DNA from: Synechococcus sp. CBW1002
Lineage (GTDB): Bacteria > Cyanobacteriota > Cyanobacteriia > PCC-6307 > Cyanobiaceae
DNA: 64,000 nucleotides
NCBI RefSeq assembly: GCF_015840915.1
Contig: NZ_CP060398.1
Span: forward strand, 3,534,001 to 3,598,000
Reading direction: 5' to 3'
Below the pieces are notes generated by a model that had not been told where the DNA came from, ran no database searches, and saw nothing but the letters and a program-made list of their open reading frames with translations. The position numbers and the translations under genes were made by a program. Positions 57,552 through 64,000 of the stretch are shown here, piece by piece (positions within the stretch are counted from its first letter, which is position 1; every line of letters starts with the position of its first letter).

Positions 57552-59246
57552 GTATCCGTTCAGGGGCCGTGACGCAGCCGCGCAGCATTCACCGCCCTTG
57601 ATCGCTGATCACCAAGCGACCACAGACACCACGATCGATGACGGCCGGCTCAGGGATTCGGCAACAGCGATGGCATCTCACCGCCGCGATGATGGGCGAT
57701 CAAGGCCTGCTCCAGGAACTGCCAGATATCACGGCCCTGTTGCCGCAGGCTGGTGGTGACCGTGAGCAACCTGCTGCGGCAGATTGCACCCTGGCGGGAT
57801 TGGACGCCATGGCTGATCTTGCGCTGAATCACCGAATGGCGCAGGGCACGCTCGGCTGCGTTGTTGGTGGGCTCGATCCCTTCAATCTCCAGGAAGGTCC
57901 AGAGGCCATCGCTCACTTGCAGCAACTGATGGCAGGTACGCACCGTCTTGGCCCACGGCGTTCGCTCGCCGCGCTGGCAGCCCAGCTCCACAACCCGCTG
58001 CAGCGTGCCCACAAACGCCTGGCGGATCGGCCGACAGCCCTGCTGCAACGTGGACCAGTCGATCGTTCCGTCTTTGTAGCGGTGCCACTGGGCAAACAGC
58101 TGCTGCTGCAGGCCCAGCAGCTCCGCTCCAATCTCACCGCTGGCGCCCTGACGGTCAGCGATGGCAGTGAGATCGCGGATCACGTGCGCCCAGCACAGCT
58201 GGCGCTGCTCCAGCGGGAGATGGTTGTAGGCGGAGAAGCGATCGCTCACCACAATTCCGCCAAAGGCATTCCCGAGCAGGTCGATCGCGGCGGCAGCCGA
58301 GCGGCTCAGGCTCTGCAAGAACACTGTCACCCCCATGGCGGTCACCATGACCCACTCCCAGCCGCGCCGGCCATCGGGGTTGCCCCCATCGGCATTACCG
58401 GTGGGGGCACCGGTTTCATCGACATAGACCACCGACTGCTGACGGGCAAACGCAAGGGCCTCCTGCATGGGCTGCTCCAGTGCTGCACTCAAGCGCTGGC
58501 GGATAGTGGCCATCGCTCCCCGGCTGATCTGTACCCCCAGCAGCTGATCCAGCAGCGCCTGGGTCTTGCTGAAACTCAACGGGAAGGCACTACCCAGCAG
58601 ACCCACCAGAGCACTGAGCCGGGGACCGTAATGGCTTACTTCCACCTCCGCCGGTAACGAGGCACAGGTGCTGGTGGAACAGCAGGGGCAGACCAGGCGG
58701 TGCAGCCGGTGCTCGATCACCAGAGGCGTGATCGGTGGAATCTCGATCACCTGGTGCCTCAAGGGCTCGGGATCCTGACCCTGTAGCAACGTGCCGCAGC
58801 GGCGGCAGGCCTGGGGGTGGTGCTCGACCACCTCATCCACCCGCTCGATCGGCAGCAGCTCCGGCCCAGATCCGGGATGGCCCGGCTGGCCGCCGCGCTT
58901 GCGGCCACTGCCCTTGCGTCGTTCGGGCGGCCTAAACCCCTGGCCATCACTGGAGGGAGGCTTGGAAGAATTGCGGGAGCTGCGGCCGATCCGCTCGCGC
59001 AGATGGGCCAGTTCGGTCGCCAGGGCGGTGAGCTGGACGCGGAGCTGCACCATCTCCTCCTGTTGAGCCAGAATGAACTCCCTGGCACCAGCTGGCCACG
59101 ACAACCAGTCCACCTCGGAAATGCCAGCAGGAGGGGCGCCCATCTCAAGCAGTCTCTGCCTGAGATGCAAACGGGAATCAGGACGCCGTCAAGGGTTCAG
59201 CAGAGACGATGTTCGCCGCGTGCTGTCCCGACCCCTGAATGCTTAC
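57552..59246 (-). mobile_element. IS66 copy 3, complete, with 8-bp duplication
   Basis: A 1695-bp element with ends GTATCCGTTCAGGGGCC and GTAAGCATTCAGGGGTC (reversed right end). CTCGGCTT is repeated at 57544-57551 and 59247-59254. It lies within the transposase gene of the DUF772 element. Confidence 0.95.
57650..59170 (-). CDS. tnpC: IS66-family transposase TnpC (copy 3)
   Basis: A 506-aa complete TnpC, almost identical to copy 2 from about residue 45 onward but with a different N-terminus ('AGAREFILAQQEEMVQLRV'). The same zinc-finger and DDE motifs are present. The different N-terminus shows that copies 2 and 3 arrived independently rather than by one duplication. Confidence 0.95.
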   Translation of the reverse strand: MHLRQRLLEMGAPPAGISEVDWLSWPAGAREFILAQQEEMVQLRVQLTALATELAHLRERIGRSSRNSSKPPSSDGQGFRPPERRKGSGRKRGGQPGHPGSGPELLPIERVDEVVEHHPQACRRCGTLLQGQDPEPLRHQVIEIPPITPLVIEHRLHRLVCPCCSTSTCASLPAEVEVSHYGPRLSALVGLLGSAFPLSFSKTQALLDQLLGVQISRGAMATIRQRLSAALEQPMQEALAFARQQSVVYVDETGAPTGNADGGNPDGRRGWEWVMVTAMGVTVFLQSLSRSAAAAIDLLGNAFGGIVVSDRFSAYNHLPLEQRQLCWAHVIRDLTAIADRQGASGEIGAELLGLQQQLFAQWHRYKDGTIDWSTLQQGCRPIRQAFVGTLQRVVELGCQRGERTPWAKTVRTCHQLLQVSDGLWTFLEIEGIEPTNNAAERALRHSVIQRKISHGVQSRQGAICRSRLLTVTTSLRQQGRDIWQFLEQALIAHHRGGEMPSLLPNP

Positions 59247-59254
59247 CTCGGCTT

Positions 59255-60518
59255 TGCGGGCTACACAGCTAAGGCACCGTTTGATGCCTCGATGATGGTG
59301 CACTTTCGCAAGCGTTTTTCTGACGAGGATCTGCGCCGTATCAACGAGCTGGTGGTGCAGCGCGGCAAAGAGATCCTTCTGGAAGCACTTGCTCAGGCAG
59401 CAGACGATGACGACCATGATGATCGTGATTCCAGTGGAGGAGGCGCTCAGCTAGAACTTGATGCGTTGATCAAGCCTGCTGACTGGCCAGAAGGAAAGAA
59501 TTGGGGCACTCTCACGATTGATGCCAGTTGCACTCCAGCCGACATCACCTATCCCAGAGACCTCAAGCTCCTCAACGAGGCTCGCACAACGACCGAGCGA
59601 GTCATTGATGATCTGTGCAGTCAGTCATCGGGATTCAGGAGACATCGACCTCGCTACGACCGTGGCCTTGCTCGTGCTCATTTCCTGAGAGTGGCGAAGC
59701 AAAAACGACCACGTCGCCGCAAAGTGAAGGCTGCCATTAAACATCAGCTTGGCTATGTGCGGCAGAATCTCAAGGCCATTGATGCTCTGATCGGCTGCGG
59801 GGCAAGGCTTTCCGAGCTTAAGAGGCATTGGTGGCAGAAGTTGTTGGCCTGCAGCGAGTTGGAGCGGCAACAGGGCCTTCTGCTCGCCTCTCAGACCAAC
59901 AGCATTCCAGACCGCCTGGTGAATCTTGTGCAGACCCATATCCGCCCAATGGTGCGAGGCAAAGCACGTGCTGCGGTGGAGTTTGGAGCCAAAATCAGTG
60001 TTTCGGTTCAAAACGGCTTTCCGTTCTTGCACCGCATAAGCTGGAACCCCTACAACGAAGGAGAAGACCTTATCGCTCAGGCGGAAAAATACAAGCTGGA
60101 TACAGGATCTTACCCAGAGCGAATCTGCGCCGACCGGATTTATATCACGGCCAAGAATAGGCATTTCTGCACGAGGAACGGTATTCGCCTCTCCGGCAAG
60201 CGATTGGGTCGCCCGCCCAAGGATCCTGATGTCACCACTGCACACAAGCACCAGCTCCGATCTGATCAAGCTCGACGCAATGAAGTGGAAGGCGTCTTTG
60301 GCTCTGGAAAGCGCAAGTATTCCCTGGATCTGATCATGGCTCGTCTACCAGCTGGTGCCGAATCCTCCATCTCGATGGCCTTTGTCGTGATGTGCGCGGA
60401 AAAGGTCTTGAGGCTGCTGCGCCTCTTTTTTGTCCTTCTTTTTGGGTGGATCTACAGCTTTTTTATGGCCTGGTCAGCGATCAGAGCGCCTGAGGGCATC
60501 TGCAAGCCATGCTTTTGA
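59255..60518 (+). pseudogene. DUF772-type DDE transposase, C-terminal part
   Basis: The continuation 'AGYTAKAPFDASMMVHFRK' after the second TSD copy, with Asp in 'LTIDASCTPADI', Asp in 'ICADRIYITAKN' and Glu in 'RRNEVEGVFGSGKRKY'. A hydrophobic end ('LFFVLLFGWIYSFFMAW') is unusual for a transposase and may be a readthrough tail. A frame from a start at 59073 covers it but begins inside IS66. Confidence 0.88.
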
Positions 60519-60618
60519 GATCTGGCCGACTTGATGTCACCGCGCTTGCCAGCCTGATTAACGCGAAGCAAACGGACGAATCCGGCGCCGATGGGCCGAG
60601 AATCTTTTTCAGGAGTCC

Positions 60619-61141
60619 CGACATAGACCACCGACTGCTGACGGGCAAACGCAAGGGCCTCCTGCATGGGCTGCTCCAGTGCTGCACTCAAGCGCTGGCG
60701 GATAGTGGCCATCGCTCCCCGGCTGATCTGTACCCCCAGCAGCTGATCCAGCAGCGCCTGGGTCTTGCTGAAACTCAACGGGAAGGCACTACCCAGCAGA
60801 CCCACCAGAGCACTGAGCCGGGGACCGTAATGGCTTACTTCCACCTCCGCCGGTAACGAGGCACAGGTGCTGGTGGAACAGCAGGGGCAGACCAGGCGGT
60901 GCAGCCGGTGCTCGATCACCAGAGGCGTGATCGGTGGAATCTCGATCACCTGGTGCCTCAAGGGCTCGGGATCCTGACCCTGTAGCAACGTGCCGCAGCG
61001 GCGGCAGGCCTGGGGGTGGTGCTCGACCACCTCATCCACCCGCTCGATCGGCAGCAGCTCCGGCCCAGATCCGGGATGGCCCGGCTGGCCGCCGCGCTTG
61101 CGGCCACTGCCCTTGCGTCGTTCGGGCGGCCTAAACCCCTG
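60619..61141 (-). mobile_element. IS66 copy 1, right half, truncated by IS21
   Basis: It starts at the second CGACATAG and continues the TnpC gene of copy 1 toward its N-terminus ('LDQLLGVQISRGAMATIRQ', 'VDEVVEHHPQACRRCG') until 'RRKGSGRKRG'. It ends abruptly at 61141 where IS21 end sequence begins, so the right end of IS66 copy 1 is missing. Confidence 0.9.
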
Positions 61142-61286
61142 TGTCCCGTGTCAATCAGGTTGATGGCTTGTGCCAATCAGGTTGACCGGTGAGCCGGTTG
61201 AATTTTGCTGCGGCACCAGGCCTGAAATCCTGATGGGGCCTCGATCGTGCCCATGGCTGTCGTGGCGCGTCTGAGGTGGGTGCCTT

Positions 61287-62309
61287 TTATTGGACAGTTC
61301 CGGCCCCTGACATCGTTAACCCAGGACGGGTGGAACATGGTTCGGCCTCAGTGTAGACCGCGTGGGGAGTTTTGCCTCCAAGGGAACTGTGAGGTCTTAC
61401 ATGGCAATACCGCCACAGGAAGCGGGCCAGGCTGATTTCAGCGTCCCAGCCATCGCTGTATGCCCGTAGGTAGACCTCCTCGTACTTGACAGTCCTCCAC
61501 AGCCGTTCAACAAGGATGTTGTCGTAGCACCGCTTTCTGCCGGACCAGCTGATCTGGATCCGCTCCCCTTTGAGTCTGGCCACAAAGTCAGCGGACGTGA
61601 ACTGACAGCCTTGATCGGAGTGGAAGATCTCTGGCCTACGGCCGCCTCCCAAGGCCATCTCCAGGGCCTCCAGACAGAACTTCGTGTCAAGGCTGTTGGA
61701 GAGCCTCCAGCTGAGCACATGCCTGGAATGGAGATCCATGATCGCCACCAGATAGAGGAACCCTTTCTGCAGAGGGATGTAGGTGATGTCGGTCGCCCAG
61801 ACCTGATCCACCGACGTGACCTGCGTGAGGTCCACCAGGCAGGGGAACCGCACGGACGGATCACCTGGAACCGTCGTCCGGGGCTTCTGGTAGATCGCCC
61901 GTAATCCCATGCGCCGCATGAGGTTTCGCACTCGATCTCGGCTGATCGGGATACCATCTTGGGCCAGATAGTCCACCATCCGGCGGCTGCCGCTGCAGGG
62001 ATCCTCCAGGTAGAGAGCATCGATCCTGGCCATGATCCGCAGCGTCGATACACGGACCGGTGTCGGCCGGTAGTACAGCGTGGATCGAGGCAGCCCCAGC
62101 AGCGCACACTGCCTGCTGATGCTGAGCTCGGGGTGGTCGTGATCGACCAGCTTGCGCAGTTCACGGGCATCAGAGCAGTTGAGACTTTTTTTTGAGCCAC
62201 TCCAGCTCCATCTGCAGCCGTCCGATCTGCTGGAACAGCTCCGCCTCCTTGGCCTGCCCCTCCTCCTTGTCCTTGGTCTTCTTGCCTCGGGTGAAGAGCT
62301 CGCTGGCAC
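61287..62309 (-). CDS. IS3-family transposase OrfB (copy 2)
   Basis: Same protein as at 48019-49041, with the DDE acids in 'WATDITYIPLQKGFLYL', 'FHSDQGCQFTS' and 'NILVERLWRTVKYEE'. It is expressed by -1 frameshifting at the A8 run at 62186-62193. Confidence 0.92.
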   Translation of the reverse strand: MPASSSPEARRPRTRRRGRPRRRSCSSRSDGCRWSWSGSKKSLNCSDARELRKLVDHDHPELSISRQCALLGLPRSTLYYRPTPVRVSTLRIMARIDALYLEDPCSGSRRMVDYLAQDGIPISRDRVRNLMRRMGLRAIYQKPRTTVPGDPSVRFPCLVDLTQVTSVDQVWATDITYIPLQKGFLYLVAIMDLHSRHVLSWRLSNSLDTKFCLEALEMALGGGRRPEIFHSDQGCQFTSADFVARLKGERIQISWSGRKRCYDNILVERLWRTVKYEEVYLRAYSDGWDAEISLARFLWRYCHVRPHSSLGGKTPHAVYTEAEPCSTRPGLTMSGAGTVQ

Positions 62310-62457
62310 CGTCCAGGAGCTGCCGCTTCCACTGGCTCACCTGGATCGGGTGGATGGCGTGGTCGGCGGCGATCTCCTGGATCGTCTTGCGGCCACTGAT
62401 CGCCTCCATGGCGACCCTGGCCTTGAACTCGGGGCTGTGGGTGCGGCGCTTGCTCAT
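62170..62457 (-). CDS. IS3-family transposase OrfA (copy 2)
   Basis: A 95-aa HTH protein with the same sequence as copy 1 (48902-49189), ending in the slippery region. The truncated orfA next to it (62492-62770) reads through the join and is not functional alone. Confidence 0.92.
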   Translation of the reverse strand: MSKRRTHSPEFKARVAMEAISGRKTIQEIAADHAIHPIQVSQWKRQLLDGASELFTRGKKTKDKEEGQAKEAELFQQIGRLQMELEWLKKKSQLL

Positions 62458-62976
62458 CGGTGGGAGCCCCTTTCAGGGGCGGTACCCCGCCTCAGAGGTT
62501 AACGATGGGGCCTGTCCAGAAAAGCCAGACCACCTCAATCTGCTGGAACAGCTCCGCCTCCTTGGCCTGCCCCTCCTCCTTGTCCTTGGTCTTCTTGCCT
62601 CGGGTGAAGAGCTCGCTGGCACCGTCCAGGAGCTGCCGCTTCCACTGGCTCACCTGGATCGGGTGGATGGCGTGGTCGGCGGCGATCTCCTGGATCGTCT
62701 TGCGGCCACTGATCGCCTCCATGGCGACCCTGGCCTTGAACTCGGGGCTGTGGGTGCGGCGCTTGCTCATCGGTGGGAGCCCCTTTCAGGGGCGGTACCC
62801 CGCCTCAGAGGTTAACGATGGGGCCTGTCCAGAAAAGCCAGACCACCTCAGTCAATCAAGTTGTGGTTCTGGCCTCAATCTCATGGCGAGAGGGCCAGTT
62901 TTCGTGTCGCCGCCTTGGTTTTGCCGGGCTGGGCCGGTGTTGCCGTTGATCGTGGCGGCCATGACGTCCGCGTCAA

Positions 62977-63780
62977 TTACGTTGGCGGGTTGCTGGAATC
63001 CTTGGAAACCCTTGCGGCAGCTGCCTTCTGCCGGTAGCTCTCGCCCTTGATCCCGATGATGTGGCAGTGGTGCACCAACCGGTCCACCGCGGCCACGGTC
63101 ATCGATCCGCTCGGGAAGATGTCGTCCCACTCCCGGAACGGCTGGTTGCTGGTCACCAGCAGGGATTTCCGCTCGTAGCGGTGGCAGATCAGCTCAAACA
63201 GCACCGAGGTCTCCAGTTCGCTGCGGCGCACGTAGGAGATGTCGTCGATCACCAGCAGGGCATAGCGATCGAGCTTCTGGAGCATCGCCGGCAGGTCGTA
63301 GGCCGCCTTGGCCTTCTGCAGCAGCTGCACCAGCGTGGTGGCCGGGAAGAAGCGGCAGGCCTGGTCCTGCGCCGCCATCGCCATCGTGATGGCAATGGCC
63401 AGGTGGGTCTTGCCCACACCGCTGGGACCAAACAGCAGCAGGTTCTCCGCCTGCAGGAGCCAGGTGGTCTGCCGCGTCAGGCCTTGGAGCTCCTGCCAGT
63501 GGTGGGGCTCGAGGTGCTGGTGGTCAAAGCCATCGAGACCTTTCTGCCACGGGAGATGGGCACCGCGCAGCAGGCGTTGCTGGCGGGCAATCTGCCGTTG
63601 TTCCAGTTCCTGCTCACAGAGGGCGTAGAGGAACTGGCCCGGGCTCCAGCCCTGGGCATCAGCCTGATCGGCCAGCGGCTGCCAGTGACTGCGGAAGCGC
63701 GCCAGTTTCAGCTGTTTGAGCAGGAGCGGCAGCGCCGCTTCCACCGCCGCAGAGCGCGGGCATGGGGACGAGGTGGTCAT
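62977..63780 (-). CDS. istB: IS21 helper ATPase IstB
   Basis: A 267-aa DnaC-like AAA+ ATPase. Walker A 'FGPSGVGKTHLAIAI', Walker B 'ALLVIDDISYVRR', sensor 'LLVTSNQPFREWDDIF'. It directs target choice for the IstA transposase. The ATG at 63780 was chosen because upstream residues belong to the overlapping istA end; a longer frame to 63945 is spurious. Confidence 0.93.
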   Translation of the reverse strand: MTTSSPCPRSAAVEAALPLLLKQLKLARFRSHWQPLADQADAQGWSPGQFLYALCEQELEQRQIARQQRLLRGAHLPWQKGLDGFDHQHLEPHHWQELQGLTRQTTWLLQAENLLLFGPSGVGKTHLAIAITMAMAAQDQACRFFPATTLVQLLQKAKAAYDLPAMLQKLDRYALLVIDDISYVRRSELETSVLFELICHRYERKSLLVTSNQPFREWDDIFPSGSMTVAAVDRLVHHCHIIGIKGESYRQKAAAARVSKDSSNPPT

Positions 63781-64000
63781 AGGTAGCCAGCAGGTGTTGG
63801 GGGATGGCGGGATCGGGGAGGCTCTGGCAACGGGGAGGAACGCGGAATCGCTGCTGCAGAGCCGACAGCGAAAGGGTCTGGCGGCGTTGGGCCTGCTCCA
63901 GGAAGGCGAGCACCAGCGCATAGGAGGCCACCCGCACCGCCACATACAGGGCCTCGACCATCAGCCGGGCAGCGGCGTCACGGTCACCGCCGACCAGGAG
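63659..64000 (-). CDS. istA: IS21 transposase IstA, C-terminal end, partial
   Basis: The frame is open to the right edge and reads 'GGDRDAAARLMVEALYVAV', 'RVASYALVLAFLEQAQRR' and 'LPDPAIPQHLLATYDHL', typical of the C-terminus of IstA. It overlaps istB by about 120 bases in another frame, more than usual, so the last ~35 residues may be extra readthrough. The catalytic DDE domain lies outside the window. Confidence 0.8.
   Translation of the reverse strand, partial: LLVGGDRDAAARLMVEALYVAVRVASYALVLAFLEQAQRRQTLSLSALQQRFRVPPRCQSLPDPAIPQHLLATYDHLVPMPALCGGGSGAAAPAQTAETGALPQSLAAAGRSG

Larger units (their letters stand above)
55429..60618 (+). mobile_element. DUF772-type DDE element inserted in IS66 copy 1 and carrying two further IS66 copies
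   Basis: The ends are GGACTCCTGAAC on the left and, reversed, GGACTCCTGAAA on the right. The 8-bp sequence CGACATAG is duplicated at 55421-55428 and 60619-60626. Without the two IS66 insertions the element is about 1.76 kb. It carries one transposase gene (57265-57551 joined to 59255-60518). Confidence 0.88.
61272..62850 (-). mobile_element. IS3 element plus truncated copy, second occurrence, with 3-bp duplication
   Basis: The same 1579-bp tandem arrangement as at 48004-49582: a complete element (61272-62537) joined to a truncated one (62538-62850). GTC stands at 61269-61271 and at 62851-62853, directly outside the unit, a 3-bp duplication as expected for IS3. The unit interrupts the third terminal repeat of IS21. 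Confidence 0.92.
61142..64000 (-). mobile_element. IS21-family element, partial (continues beyond window)
   Basis: The end begins TGTCCCGTG and carries the short repeated terminal motif of IS21 elements: GTCAATCAGGTTGA at 61150-61163, GCCAATCAGGTTGA at 61172-61185 and GTCAATCAAGTTG at 62851-62863 (split by the IS3 unit). istB and the end of istA follow on the minus strand. The other end lies outside the window. Confidence 0.9.

Overview
The window looks like an accessory (defence and mobile-element) region of a GC-rich picocyanobacterial chromosome or large plasmid of the Synechococcus/Cyanobium type. The evidence is a SmtA/BmtA-like metallothionein, a cyanobacterial AbrB C-terminal fragment, the overall codon and GC style, and small hypothetical proteins of cyanobacterial character. 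This assignment is inference from gene content only; there is no rRNA or tRNA to anchor it.

Layout. (1) 1-4.5 kb, minus strand: two repeat-type proteins of unknown function, then the 3' part of ligA. (2) 4.5-6.2 kb: an intact-looking IS3-family element that splits the NAD-dependent DNA ligase gene ligA in its HhH region. (3) 6.2-15.7 kb, minus strand: the 5' part of ligA, a RecB-like nuclease/SF1 helicase, a 156-aa protein, and a kinase / PP2C phosphatase / vWA trio of the TerY-P type, in one closely packed series. (4) 15.9-20.7 kb: an M28 peptidase, a 47-aa protein behind a Fur-box-like site, a P-loop kinase fused to a WYL domain, an HTH regulator, and a fused and frameshifted vapBC remnant. 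(5) 21-23.1 kb: an IS5-type element with a clean 4-bp duplication, and a frameshifted sigma-like gene. (6) 23.4-44.2 kb: a type I BREX phage-defence locus (brxA, brxB, brxC, pglX, pglZ, brxL in the standard order) with embedded cargo. Between pglX and pglZ lie two tandem dynamin-like GTPases and a reverse-strand AAA+ ATPase. Between pglZ and brxL lies a Phd/VapC toxin-antitoxin pair. An Mrr-type nuclease and a small partner converge on brxL. (7) 44.5-48 kb: small cyanobacterial genes, several of them broken, a metallothionein gene, and a decayed recD2. (8) 48-64 kb: a graveyard of nested mobile elements (IS3 x3 plus truncated copies, IS110, a group II intron, IS66 x3, a DUF772-type DDE element and IS21).

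How it fits together. BrxA/B/C, PglX, PglZ and BrxL would form the BREX methylation and exclusion machinery. The two GTPases, one with a TerB-like N-terminus and a membrane-like hydrophobic segment, resemble in size and pairing the dynamin-type Eleos (LeoA/LeoBC) defence module, so the best candidate for a new system here is a BREX-embedded dynamin pair with its own ATPase. The divergent ATPase/pglZ promoter region carries four GTATTGGC-type repeats and could be the control point. The unusual number of broken genes (ligA, recD2, vapC, a sigma-like gene, an AbrB fragment, an unknown gene at 44.5 kb) together with heavy IS load indicates either ongoing genome decay or, for the small indels only, residual assembly error.
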